A stretch of 64,000 nucleotides of DNA from Microbacterium sp. SORGH_AS_0888 (GTDB taxonomy: Bacteria; Actinomycetota; Actinomycetes; Actinomycetales; Microbacteriaceae): the NCBI RefSeq assembly GCF_030818905.1, contig NZ_JAUTAZ010000001.1, positions 3,224,001 to 3,288,000 of the forward strand, given 5' to 3'. Position numbers and translations under genes: made by a program. The notes under the pieces were generated by a model that did no database searches, was not told where the DNA came from, and worked only from the letters and a program-made list of their open reading frames with translations. Positions 32,434 through 41,166 of this stretch are shown here, piece by piece. Every line of letters starts with the position of its first letter. Position 1 is the stretch's first letter.

Positions 32434-33156
32434 ATGCGACGGGGAGTGTTGAAGCGTATCTGCGGGGTCGTGGCCGTGACCTCGGTAGCTGTTCTTTCGA
32501 TTCTGCTGCCGGCGGCTGCTGCATCTGCCGCCGGCGAGGGTGCCGTGCCGCCTGATGTTCAGCGGGCGTTTTCTTGCGATGCGTCCGCGACTGATTCAGC
32601 CAGTGAGCTGTGCGCGGGCGTCGGACATTTCGGTGATCCGCGACCGGTGTACCGGATGAACCAGGCGTACATCGACGGCGCCAGTGACGACCCGGTGGGT
32701 GAGATTGACTCGTGGATCGCGGTCGCTTACGACAGTGACGGCAAAGCGTTCGGGACATCTTCGGCGTTTTCTCCCGACGGCGCTTGGAAGCGGTATGGAA
32801 TCGACACGCGTGCGTCTTTCACCGACGCGATCGTGAGCCATGCGGGCGACTCCTTCGTCGAGCTACGTATCACCGGGCGCCAGTTCTACGCGGTTGGCGA
32901 GGGGACTATCGTCGGACTCAACGAGCCTGCCGCGGAGATCGCGCCTGAGCCTCGCTCCATTACCGAGGCGCAGCCGGACATCGCTGCTGCGTGGGCTCTA
33001 TCGGCAACCTCCTTCACTCAGAACCAGCTGCCTGAAAGCACTGGGGCGGGCCCCGTTATCGCTGTCACCGTATTCGGCGCACTGGTCGTCGGTGCTTTCA
33101 TTTTCTTCGTGCTTCGCGAACCACGACCACGACCCCGACCATCTGCGACCCCATGA
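32434..33156 (+). CDS. Secreted or membrane-tethered protein of unknown function
   Basis: 240 residues. ATG 32434 follows GGGAGGAGG and is preferred over the frame start at 32410. A signal peptide (hydrophobic stretch VAVTSVAVLSILLPAAAASA) is followed by an extracellular domain of about 150 residues with a possible disulfide (SCDASATDSASELC), and a C-terminal helix (GPVIAVTVFGALVVGAFIFF) with a short Pro/Arg tail, so it is anchored by its C-terminus facing outward. It lies directly before the secreted-toxin genes and may belong to that export locus. Confidence 0.65.
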   Translation: MRRGVLKRICGVVAVTSVAVLSILLPAAAASAAGEGAVPPDVQRAFSCDASATDSASELCAGVGHFGDPRPVYRMNQAYIDGASDDPVGEIDSWIAVAYDSDGKAFGTSSAFSPDGAWKRYGIDTRASFTDAIVSHAGDSFVELRITGRQFYAVGEGTIVGLNEPAAEIAPEPRSITEAQPDIAAAWALSATSFTQNQLPESTGAGPVIAVTVFGALVVGAFIFFVLREPRPRPRPSATP

Positions 33157-33349
33157 TCTATCTCAGGGGCCGCGCGCTTTAACCCCGCGCCCGATCGTCT
33201 CCGTCGACATCCCGTTCTCCACATGTCACGCGATGACGAGCTGTGGGGTAAGTGTCGGGACGATCACGGGGGTCACGATCTGCTCATGACTTGCGTTGTG
33301 CATGATCTGCGGGCGTAGTCTTCAGCCGTGCGAGGGGAGGGGGCGTCGG

Positions 33350-33745
33350 GTGTTCGGGGATGCTGATGCAGCGATCGCGCGGATAGAAGAGGATGTTCGG
33401 CGTGCGCAGCGGCGGGCGGAACGGTATCCGGCGTTTCAAGCCGCGGTTGATGGGGTGCGGGCCCGTGCGGTGTCGCGGCGTCGTGATGTCGCTGTGGAAG
33501 TCGACGCTGGCGGGATCGTGCGGGTATTGGAGGTCACGGATGCCGCGGCGGAACGTGGTGGCCGGTATGTGACCCAGGAAGTGATGGCCCTGATCGGGGC
33601 TGCGAGTCGCGATGCGCGGGCGAAGACGCTCGCGATCACGGCGGAGATCCTGGGCGAGGATGACCCGATCGTGAAAGTCGTGGCCGCGGACTTGGAAGCG
33701 CAGGAGACGGGGTCTCATGCCTGGCGCACCGGGGGGAGGGCGTGA
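33350..33745 (+). CDS. YbaB/EbfC-like protein of the toxin locus
   Basis: 131 residues, with an N-terminal coiled-coil helix (AIARIEEDVRRAQRRAERY), a small sheet (VAVEVDAGGIVRVLEV) and a C-terminal helix, the outline of YbaB/EbfC proteins. Versions of this fold often precede WXG100- or EspC-like genes in actinobacterial type VII loci. GTG 33350 has GGAGGGGG about seven bases upstream; the frame opens earlier at 33296. It overlaps the next gene by GTGA, so it is co-translated with the EspC-like protein. A chaperone or adaptor role is inferred. Confidence 0.65.
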   Translation: MFGDADAAIARIEEDVRRAQRRAERYPAFQAAVDGVRARAVSRRRDVAVEVDAGGIVRVLEVTDAAAERGGRYVTQEVMALIGAASRDARAKTLAITAEILGEDDPIVKVVAADLEAQETGSHAWRTGGRA

Positions 33746-34062
33746 GCGCGGGTGAGATCCGGATCGACCCGGACGTGCTGCTCCAGCACGCCTCGAAAGT
33801 CGACCAGCTTGCCTCGGACGCGGCAGAAGCAGTCGCGGCGATCCAGTCCGTCAATCTCAGCGGCGGGGCGTTCGGGCCGATGTGTATGTGGATGATCCCG
33901 CCCGTCGCTGTCGTCTCGGCGGTGGCTGCGGCGGGTATCTCCGCCGAGCAGGGACTGATCACGCGGACAGCGACCGAGGCGCGGGGCGTGGTGCGCGACT
34001 TCGACGCCTACGAGCAGTCGGTGCGCGGCACCATCCAGGGCCTGGACAAGGCCCTTGGTTGA
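33742..34062 (+). CDS. EspC-like type VII secretion target
   Basis: 106 residues that fold as a helical hairpin: IRIDPDVLLQHASKVDQLASDAAEAV at one end and VRDFDAYEQSVRGTIQGLDKAL at the other. The IRIDPDVL opening and length match the EspC/WXG100-like family (ESX secretion-associated, excreted virulence factor EspC). It would pair with the N-terminal part of the toxin and guide it to an ESX-type secretion machine. No core ESX gene (EccC and others) is in this window. GTG 33742 overlaps the previous gene and its stop overlaps the toxin start (TGATG). Confidence 0.75.
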   Translation: MSAGEIRIDPDVLLQHASKVDQLASDAAEAVAAIQSVNLSGGAFGPMCMWMIPPVAVVSAVAAAGISAEQGLITRTATEARGVVRDFDAYEQSVRGTIQGLDKALG

Positions 34063-35399
34063 TGAGTAACCCGCTGATCGCCATCCCGGAGCCATACGAG
34101 CCTTCGTCCGGCATTTCCGGCGCGTACCTGCTGGAGGATGGGTACAGTCTGGCGGTTGCCATCACACGGGGCGATTGGGTCGAGGGTGGGCTTTCTGGCT
34201 TTTCTTACACGATCGACGCGGCCGGATGGCTGCTTGATCCGCTGGGCACATTGATTGCCAACGGTCTGGGTTGGCTGATCGAGCATCTCGAGCCGCTCCG
34301 CGGGTGGATGCAGGATCTCACCGGCAACGCGAACGAGGTGCAGGCGTTCGCCCAAACCTGGTCGAACGCCGCCGAACGACTCGATCAGGTCGGCACGACC
34401 CTGAACCAACGGATCAGCGACCTGGACGGTATGAGCGGCGAGACCGTGGACGCCTACCGGGCCCACCTCCACGACCTTGCCCAGAACATCTCCGCCACCG
34501 GACAGTGGGCAAGCGCTGTCAGCTCGGGACTGCAGCTCGCGTCGACCCTCGTGCAAGCGGTGTACGGGATGGTGCGCGACGCGCTCTCCCAGATCGTCGG
34601 CACCGCCCTCAGTGCCGCGTTCGTCACTGGCGTCACCGCAGGACTCGGCGCACCAGAAGCTGCCGCAGAAATCGGCGCCCGCGTCTCGATGATCACGATG
34701 CGCGTGGGCGTGTTCGTTATGAGGCTTCTCCGCTCGCTCCGTGAAGCAGTGCCGCTGATCCGCCGACTCGCTGAAGTCATCGAGAAGATCACGACCAGAC
34801 TCCACGGCAGGCTTCCCGGCACGACACCACTCGCACCCAAAACGGCACCAGACGCGCCGTTACCGGCGGTCCCTAGGCTCCGCGGCGGCACAGTAAAGGA
34901 CGGCTGGCGGCCGCTTTCCAGGGCTGACATCGACCAACTACCGATTGTGCGTGACGGCTCCCACCTCAATCCAGACGGAAGCCTGAGACCCAACACCTGG
35001 TACCAGGCCGGCGAACACGACTACATCTACCACACCGACGAAAACGGTCACATCGACCGGTTCTACGCCGAAGAACTCGGCATGAAAACACACGAAGGCC
35101 GACTTCCACACGACCGAGACAGCCCCGGCAAACTCCCCGGAGACCACGCCGGCCACCTCGCCGGCGACTTCTTCGGCGGCTCACCTAAACTGGACAACAT
35201 CGTCAGCCAATTCTCCGACATCAACCTCAGTCAGTATAAGAAGTTGGAGAATCAGTGGGCGAGTGCGTTGAAAACCGATCCTCCGGGTCATGTGACTGTG
35301 GATATAAAGATCACCACCGATGCGACCGGCAGACCCACGAAGTTCGAAGTCGAGTCGACGGTTAACGGGCGAGCCGTAGACGCCGAGTTCAATCAATAG
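34062..35399 (+). CDS. Type VII secreted polymorphic toxin, nonspecific nuclease
   Basis: 445 residues. The N-terminal 150 are helical (export domain, WLLDPLGTLIANGLGWLIEHL); 160-240 contain two hydrophobic stretches (TALSAAFVTGVTAGLGA; VGVFVMRLLRSLREAV) that could insert into the target membrane; 265-290 are a Pro-rich linker; 290-445 are the toxin domain. The C-terminal part has the DNA/RNA nonspecific endonuclease pattern (Endonuclease_NS_2, as in YeeF): LPGDHAGHLAG with the catalytic His near 365 and LDNIVSQFSDINLSQYKKLE. It would be exported and degrade nucleic acid in rival cells. The immunity gene follows after 14 bases. Confidence 0.8.
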   Translation: MSNPLIAIPEPYEPSSGISGAYLLEDGYSLAVAITRGDWVEGGLSGFSYTIDAAGWLLDPLGTLIANGLGWLIEHLEPLRGWMQDLTGNANEVQAFAQTWSNAAERLDQVGTTLNQRISDLDGMSGETVDAYRAHLHDLAQNISATGQWASAVSSGLQLASTLVQAVYGMVRDALSQIVGTALSAAFVTGVTAGLGAPEAAAEIGARVSMITMRVGVFVMRLLRSLREAVPLIRRLAEVIEKITTRLHGRLPGTTPLAPKTAPDAPLPAVPRLRGGTVKDGWRPLSRADIDQLPIVRDGSHLNPDGSLRPNTWYQAGEHDYIYHTDENGHIDRFYAEELGMKTHEGRLPHDRDSPGKLPGDHAGHLAGDFFGGSPKLDNIVSQFSDINLSQYKKLENQWASALKTDPPGHVTVDIKITTDATGRPTKFEVESTVNGRAVDAEFNQ

Positions 35400-35413
35400 A
35401 ATAATGGATTCAC

Positions 35414-35851
35414 ATGACAAACGAAGCTCAAATTCTTCAGGACCTCTTCTCAAAGTGGGTTTCAATCGGCCTTGAGTACGCAGGCGCCGCGCCCGATGTG
35501 CGAGCCCTCTACATCTACGCATCCTGCGAGGGCGGTGCAATCTTCGCGAATGTGTACTACGACCAGGGCGGCACCGTCATCTTCCCCGATGACCTCAAAG
35601 GAGGCGAGGCATCTACAGCTCGCGTGCGAGCGATGCAGCGCTTCCTGAGAGAGGACCTCTCGGCTGCGAACAAGGAGTTTGACGGCGCAGGAATTCCACG
35701 ACCGACAGAATACAAAGTCTACTACGAACCAAGTACTCGAAAACTTGACGTGCAGTTGTCGCGTGAACTTATCTACGAGAATCACCCTACGAAGATCCCG
35801 GAACGGGGAATCGAGGACTGGCTGGGCGACAGGGCTCCCAAGTTGTTCTGA
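35414..35851 (+). CDS. YezG/DUF600-like immunity protein, copy 2
   Basis: 145 residues of the DUF600 immunity family, with PTEYKVYYEPSTRKLDVQL and the end WLGDRAPKLF. It stands directly downstream of the full-length toxin gene, as the cognate immunity protein should. It is the paralogue of 27075-27512, with a divergent middle. The ribosome site is weak. The 20 bases after and including its stop equal the left arm and loop of the copy 1 terminator, then the sequence changes abruptly to a recombinase remnant. Confidence 0.85.
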   Translation: MTNEAQILQDLFSKWVSIGLEYAGAAPDVRALYIYASCEGGAIFANVYYDQGGTVIFPDDLKGGEASTARVRAMQRFLREDLSAANKEFDGAGIPRPTEYKVYYEPSTRKLDVQLSRELIYENHPTKIPERGIEDWLGDRAPKLF

Positions 35852-35867
35852 CACCGTCCGCCGTTCT

Positions 35868-36935
35868 GTGACCGCTCGGCTGGAGAAGACAGAACAGAAG
35901 TTCGCGGCGGTGATGGACTATCTCGACGCGGCACTGTCGCTTCTCGCGCGGCCGGGGGAGTCGTACGCGAACGCGACTGGCGAGCAACGTCGCGCACTCG
36001 ACCAGGCGGTCTTCTCGTGTATCTACGTGTACGCCGATGAGGCGACCGAGGTGGAGCTCAACGAGCCATTCGACATGCTGATGACCGCAGGCGAGCTGTT
36101 CGAGGACCCAACGAACCCCCCCCTGGGGACATGGGCGGCGAGGTATCGGGTAGCGACTGCTCTTGCGAAGATCGCCTCGGGCGACGTTTCGATTACGACA
36201 AGTCTGGTGGGGCTCGTTCGGTGGTACTCGAATAAATCGGGAGGGGCTTCGCACCTCCGTAAGTTGGCGGCCGCGGGACATGGCCGACGTCCGGATGCGC
36301 GACGAACAATGCCTCGGAAGGCACGACAGCTGACTGATGACGAGAAGATGGCGTTCGCTGAGGGCTACGAACGGGGTGAGCCGATCGCCGACCTCGCCAC
36401 GAAGCTGGGTGTTCATCGAACGACGCTCGACAATCTCATCAAGCGTCTCGAGCTATCGCGCACAGATCCCGACGCCGTCCCTCCGGCGGTCACGGATGCG
36501 GTCGTTGAGTCGTATCGAGCAGGGGAGACGCTTGCGGTCATTGGCAGCCGGCATGGCTTCAGCCCGAACAAGGTGCAGCGGTTGCTGGTCGCGGTGGGGG
36601 AGGAGCCGATCAGGTCTCGTGGCCCGCAAGGTTCACGGCTGACGAGTGCGCAGGTACGGGACCTCGTGGATCGGTACGAGCGCGGGTCCCCGATGGTAAG
36701 CATCGCGGAGGAATTCGGCGTGAGCTATGCCTGCGTGCGCAAGCAACTCCAGGCTGCTGATCGCTTCCCCCGGCGTTCTTCACGTTCTCGCGGGAGCGGG
36801 TGCCAATCACTACACCGTCCGGTGCCACGCTCTTCGCGATCACTTCAGGCGTGGGCGGGCTCATCTGCTTCGTGGTTGACGTTGTCCTGGTTCTGCGGTT
36901 TTGAGGGCTGGGTGACCGGAGAGCGATGTCGCTAG
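35868..36935 (+). pseudogene. Serine recombinase remnant with C-terminal HTH segments
   Basis: The frame is open from within the immunity gene; GTG 35868 is the first plausible start. The visible part begins with a coiled coil (LEKTEQKFAAVMDYLDAALSL), then RRALDQAVFSCIYVYADEATEVEL, which is the C-terminal piece of large serine recombinases. The catalytic resolvase domain and zinc-ribbon are missing. After residue 145 come three helix-turn-helix-like repeats (IADLATKLGVHRTTLDNLI; LAVIGSRHGFSPNKVQRLL; MVSIAEEFGVSYACVRKQL). ATG 36309 could start a separate HTH protein but has no ribosome site. It cannot be an active recombinase. Confidence 0.65.
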
Positions 36936-37044
36936 ACGACGAGAATGTGATCGTGAAGGGGATCGGGGCAAACTCGCTCACGGAGGGACTTGCCGACGCT
37001 CGGTGATCGCCCTGGCGCAGCGCGTAGACGATATTCCAACGCGG

Positions 37045-37557
37045 CTACTGTCTCAGGTCGCTCGCGAGCGTGCGCCTCGAGGCGAATCTGCGCTCGAGGA
37101 TGTCGTGGCTGTTCGTAGTCGAAAGAACTGCACGCATCGAGGAGACCAGTCCGGCAAGCTGGTCATCCGTGAGCCGTTCGAGCGCGCCAGCGTTGATCCC
37201 CCGGTCAAGATCTAGTAGCGACGGCACGAGCGCTTTGCCGGACGAAGTTAAAGACAAGGACACGGCTCTCCGGTCGCGCTCGTCGGGAATGCGGGTCACG
37301 AGTTCCCGTTTGACGAGAGTCTCGACGATGCGGCTGGGCCCACCCACTTCACAGATGATCAGATCTCCGAGTTCCTTGAGTGTGATCGGGCCGAACTCGT
37401 GGAGCACAAGGATGATCTCTGCTTGCGAGGCTGTAAGGCCCAAGGGTGCGAGCAGTTGGTTCAGCTGTCGATTTCCCTCTCGCTGGACAGCGAGGACGAG
37501 GTACCGTAGCTCGGACGGTGCGAGCATCGTCGGTTCTCGCGGTTCACTACTCGTCAC
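37045..37557 (-). CDS. MarR-family regulator
   Basis: About 170 residues. The winged helix is visible in LGLTASQAEIILVLHEFGP, ITLKELGDLIICEVGGPSRIVETL and the wing IPDERDRRAVSLSLTSSG. GTG 37557 with GAGG upstream is the likely start; ATG 37590 and 37527 are alternatives. It is the last of three same-strand genes (MarR, MMPL exporter, MarR) and is related to 39880-40389, mostly around the recognition helix. It probably controls the exporter in response to a ligand. Confidence 0.8.
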   Translation of the reverse strand: MTSSEPREPTMLAPSELRYLVLAVQREGNRQLNQLLAPLGLTASQAEIILVLHEFGPITLKELGDLIICEVGGPSRIVETLVKRELVTRIPDERDRRAVSLSLTSSGKALVPSLLDLDRGINAGALERLTDDQLAGLVSSMRAVLSTTNSHDILERRFASRRTLASDLRQ

Positions 37558-37653
37558 GGCTGACACCTCAATCGTCGACACGTCATACATGTTGCAGCAC
37601 CATCTTATTGCGTCCACGATGCGGTGGCTGCGGCGATCGCCGCGGTCTTAGCG

Positions 37654-39837
37654 TCATACGCCCGCCGGTTCCCTGGCGGTTGTTGTGCCGCTGTTGCGCG
37701 CGTTGTTGAGACGCGCTCGCCGTCCAAACGCCCCCGGCCCGATGAGGGACAGCAAGGCCGGCATTACAAGCATGCGCACCACGAGCGCGTCGAGAATGAC
37801 GGCAAGGGCGAGGCCGATACCAATTTCGCGGACAATACTGATTTGCCCCGTCATGAAGGCTAGGAAGACCGCGATCATGACGACTGCCGCGCTGTTGACC
37901 ATGGACCTGGTTTGCCGCATGCCCGTCAGAACGGCCTGCTCGAACGGTTTGCCGTTTTGGAACGCCTCGATCATGCGGGCGATGATGATCACCATGTAGT
38001 CCATGCTGAGACCGAACATCACAGCGAAGAGTAAGACGGGGGTGACGGAGTTGAGTGGCTGATGGTTAGTCAAGGCTTGGATCAACGTGAGCAGACCGAG
38101 GCTAGCGCCGACCACGAGTGCATTGAAGAGCAGCGCCAGGGTCGGCAATACAAACGAGCGGAAGGCGAACGCGAGCAAGATGAAGGTGAGGGTGAACACG
38201 ATCAAAGCGATTGGAGGAATTGCGTCGATGATGGTGTTGTCGAAGTCAACGCCTTGGGCCGTCGCGCCGGCAACTCCGACCGTAACTCCGGCGCCGACGA
38301 CGGTGGGCAAGGCGTTTCGAAGGTCTGTAACGAGGGTATGGGTCTGGACCGAGTCCGGGCCTTGTGAGGTTTCTACGAGGATCCGCGTCACGATCCGTCC
38401 GTCATTGTCAGCCCACAGTTTGCTGAGCTCGCTCGGGCGGGTGGTGGCGTCGAGCGCGGCGGTGAGCTGATCACGATTGAGGCCGACGTCGAGCACGGAA
38501 GTCAAACTGGCGACCCCCGTCTGAATCTCTATATGGTGAGCGGTTGCACTCACGGCATCGAGAGCTTGCGCAACGGAAACGTCCGGGCCGAACTCCAAGA
38601 CGACCTGGAGGGGGAAAAGCTGATCTGCGCCGATCTTTTGGTTGATAACCTCAAGCCCTTGGCGGGCCGTGTCATTAGCAGGCAGTACTGTCGCGCTTGC
38701 AACAGGAGACTGAAGACTGAGACCGAGGACAGGGGTTGCAGCTAGGACCATCGCGAGTACGGCTGAGACGCCGGCGATCTTGAAGCGGGTTCCGACGCGC
38801 GCCGGCGCAGGGTCACGTGGACGGGCGAGCGCGCGTCCAGGTATCTGCCATTTGTCGATGTTCCGTCCAAGGAGCAGAAGTGCTGCGGGGAGTACGATCA
38901 TCGTCACGGCTAGCGCGGCTAGAGTCACGATGATCCCTCCAAGCGCGATGCTTGTGAACGCCATCACGTTCGGGATGAGGAGCGACGCGAGGGCGAGAAC
39001 AACGGCAATCCCGCTGAATAAGACAGAGTGCCCGGCGGTCGACATCGCCGTGCGGACAGCGAGATTGGTGTCGGCCCCGGTTGCGAGTTCTTCCCGGAAC
39101 CTCTTGATGATGAACAGCGAGTAGTCGACGGCGAGGGCCAACCCGATCATGGACACGATGTTCGAGTACAGGTTCGATAGATCCGTGATGCGCGTTAGCA
39201 GGTAGCCGATGCCACTTCCTACTGCGAGAGCCGAGCCAGCCATGAGTAGCGGGAGGATGGTCGCCACCACCGAGCGGAATACGACCAGCAGGATGATGAG
39301 CAGCAAAGGGAAGACGATCAGTTCCGCGCGCGTCGCATCTTCTTTGGAATGAACGTTCAACTGATAATCAAGAGCGGGTTGACCGGTCACGTAGGCGGAA
39401 GCGTCGTTTCCGACTGCATCGGAGATTCTGTCCTGCAAACGGGGCGTGAGATTTTGTGCAGCCGTGTTCGAGCCATCGAATCCCGCAACTATTAGCGCTG
39501 CCTTCTGGTCGTCGGAGAGCCAGGCGGGCCTCGTTTCTGGAGTGATTACACTTGCAGCTCCTTCATCCTTTAGCACCTGAGCTGCCGCCTGAATTTCCTG
39601 GTCGGTGACGCGACTTTCGGACGTGATCGCGATTGCGAACTGGTTGGGCTCGTCGCCGAACTGCTCTTGAATCTTGGCCTGCGTGACGAGGGCCTCGGCG
39701 CGAGGGTTCGTGAATCCGCCGCCCGATAGCGCGCCGTCCAGCTGTATCGCCAGCGGCGCAGCCGCGATCAGCACCGCCAGCCAGAGGCCAAGCGTCAGGC
39801 GGGGCTTGCGTGTGACGGCAGAGATGAGTGCGTTCAT
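37654..39837 (-). CDS. MMPL/RND-type exporter
   Basis: 727 residues, two repeated halves, each with one helix, a large outer loop and five further helices, as in MMPL proteins (hydrophobic RND superfamily). The proton-relay Asp-Tyr pairs are in AVDYSLFIIKRFREE and GLSMDYMVIIIARM. MMPL proteins export lipids or lipophilic compounds, or drugs, using the proton gradient. ATG 39837 follows GGAG at eight bases; an operator-like dyad is at 39854-39878. GC content here is visibly lower than in the flanking core genes, so it was probably acquired. Confidence 0.88.
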   Translation of the reverse strand: MNALISAVTRKPRLTLGLWLAVLIAAAPLAIQLDGALSGGGFTNPRAEALVTQAKIQEQFGDEPNQFAIAITSESRVTDQEIQAAAQVLKDEGAASVITPETRPAWLSDDQKAALIVAGFDGSNTAAQNLTPRLQDRISDAVGNDASAYVTGQPALDYQLNVHSKEDATRAELIVFPLLLIILLVVFRSVVATILPLLMAGSALAVGSGIGYLLTRITDLSNLYSNIVSMIGLALAVDYSLFIIKRFREELATGADTNLAVRTAMSTAGHSVLFSGIAVVLALASLLIPNVMAFTSIALGGIIVTLAALAVTMIVLPAALLLLGRNIDKWQIPGRALARPRDPAPARVGTRFKIAGVSAVLAMVLAATPVLGLSLQSPVASATVLPANDTARQGLEVINQKIGADQLFPLQVVLEFGPDVSVAQALDAVSATAHHIEIQTGVASLTSVLDVGLNRDQLTAALDATTRPSELSKLWADNDGRIVTRILVETSQGPDSVQTHTLVTDLRNALPTVVGAGVTVGVAGATAQGVDFDNTIIDAIPPIALIVFTLTFILLAFAFRSFVLPTLALLFNALVVGASLGLLTLIQALTNHQPLNSVTPVLLFAVMFGLSMDYMVIIIARMIEAFQNGKPFEQAVLTGMRQTRSMVNSAAVVMIAVFLAFMTGQISIVREIGIGLALAVILDALVVRMLVMPALLSLIGPGAFGRRARLNNARNSGTTTAREPAGV

Positions 39838-39853
39838 GGGAAATCTCCGTATG

Positions 39854-39878
39854 TGTTGTATCAATAGATGATACAACA
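39854..39878. promoter_or_regulatory. Operator-like dyad before the MMPL exporter
   Basis: TGTTGTATC-N7-GATACAACA, perfect nine-base arms, located 17 bases upstream of the exporter start and directly after the MarR stop at 39880. It is a likely binding site for one of the two MarR proteins, controlling the exporter separately from the MarR gene upstream. Confidence 0.6.
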
Positions 39879-39879
39879 T

Positions 39880-40389
39880 CTATCTGTGAGGGTAAAGGCG
39901 AGATGTGGATTGATGGCCGTGGTCCCCAAGGGCTGACAGTCGCTGGATCGCGGTCAAAGTGTGGAGGCGCGCGCTTTCATCGAGTCTGTCAGCGATGAGG
40001 CTGTCGATCGACGCGAAGGCAGCGAGTGCGCGGTCCGCTAACGCATAACCGTCTGGTGTGAGGTGCAACACGACCTTCCGACGGTCGGCTGGGGTGCGCC
40101 GACGCCGAATGGCGCCACGCTTCACGAGCTGGTCGACCGCTCGACTGGGAGGGTCGACGTTGCAGACGAGGCCTTCGCCCAGCTCGCGGAGCGTTGCCGG
40201 TGCCCCGTCGGCCATTTGCGCCAGGATCTCTCCCTGCAGTGGGGTTAAGCCGAAGGGCCGGAGTGCAGCGGCGAGGCGGCGGCTGCCATCGCGTTGCAGG
40301 GCAAGGATCGCTCGCCGAAGCTCACCAATCTCCCAACCGCCGCCCTCGGTGGGGGGTGACAGGTTTGATCGATTTTGATTTTTCGCCAC
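39880..40389 (-). CDS. MarR-family regulator
   Basis: 169 residues. FGLTPLQGEILAQMADG, ATLRELGEGLVCNVDPPSRAVDQLV and the wing RTPADRRKVVLHLTPDG form the winged helix. GTG 40389 follows GGAGG at five bases; the frame begins earlier at 40431 without a ribosome site. It is divergent from ribB with about 117 bases between. It is likely to control the exporter through the dyad at 39854-39878, itself, or the divergent ribB operon. Confidence 0.82.
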   Translation of the reverse strand: MAKNQNRSNLSPPTEGGGWEIGELRRAILALQRDGSRRLAAALRPFGLTPLQGEILAQMADGAPATLRELGEGLVCNVDPPSRAVDQLVKRGAIRRRRTPADRRKVVLHLTPDGYALADRALAAFASIDSLIADRLDESARLHTLTAIQRLSALGDHGHQSTSRLYPHR

Positions 40390-40506
40390 CTGGGCCTCCA
40401 CTTCGATGTGTTGACAGACTGACACGTCCACCTCTAAATTGCTAACACATCATTAGATGCTTCGACATCTACTGTCGCAGCATCCTTGCACGAGGGGGGC
40501 GCAACT

Positions 40507-41166
40507 ATGACCGTGAACACGGCGACGGAACTCATCGAGGACATCGGCCCGGGGCTGGATTCTCCGGCAGCGGCAATCGCAGCGATCGCGCGCGGCGAGA
40601 TGGTGGTCGTCGTAGACGACGAAGATCGCGAGAACGAGGGCGACCTCATCATGGCAGCGGAGCACGTGACTGCCTCGGCGATCAACTACATGATCACGAA
40701 GGGTAAGGGCCTCGTCTGCCTCGCGCTCACGGCCCCTCGAGCTCTCGAACTCGAGCTTCCACCCATGGTCTCGCGCAACGAAGATCACATGGGGACCGCG
40801 TTCACTGTGAGCATCGACGCGGATCCGTCGCACGGAGTGCACACGGGAATCTCGGCCGCCGAGCGCGCGAAGACCATCAAGCTCGCTCTCACTGGCGAGC
40901 CACAGGACTTTCGCAGGCCTGGGCACGTCTTTCCCCTGATTGCGCGCCCGGGTGGGGTCCTTGAGCGTCGCGGACATACGGAAGCCGCGGTCGACCTCGC
41001 CCGCTTGGCTGGTTGTGCTGCTGCTGGCGTCATCGTCGAGATCATCGGCGAGGACGGCGAGATGTTGCGTCTCGAATCGCTGAAGCAGTTTGCTCACGAG
41101 CAGGGTCTGCTGATCACCAGTATCGATCTTCTGCAGCGATACCGGGCCAAGGTTGAGCAGCTATGA
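40507..41166 (+). CDS. ribB: 3,4-dihydroxy-2-butanone 4-phosphate synthase
   Basis: 219-residue stand-alone RibB. The active-site motifs VVVVDDEDRENEGDLIMAAEH, THGVHTGISAAERA-like (here SHGVHTGISAAERAKT) and RRGHTEAAVDLARLAG are intact, so it should convert ribulose 5-phosphate to dihydroxybutanone phosphate plus formate. ATG 40507 follows GAGGGGGG; the TTG at 40486 is not needed. It lacks the GTP cyclohydrolase II half of the actinobacterial RibBA fusion, so it is probably a paralogue that serves a special pathway. It heads a tight four-gene operon (all junctions ATGA or overlapping) with an acyltransferase, an unknown protein and an SRPBCC protein. Confidence 0.88.
   Translation: MTVNTATELIEDIGPGLDSPAAAIAAIARGEMVVVVDDEDRENEGDLIMAAEHVTASAINYMITKGKGLVCLALTAPRALELELPPMVSRNEDHMGTAFTVSIDADPSHGVHTGISAAERAKTIKLALTGEPQDFRRPGHVFPLIARPGGVLERRGHTEAAVDLARLAGCAAAGVIVEIIGEDGEMLRLESLKQFAHEQGLLITSIDLLQRYRAKVEQL

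Noticed and set aside
40390..40506. An FMN riboswitch upstream of ribB.
   Set aside because: The gap to the divergent MarR gene is only about 117 bases and shows none of the conserved RFN-element blocks.
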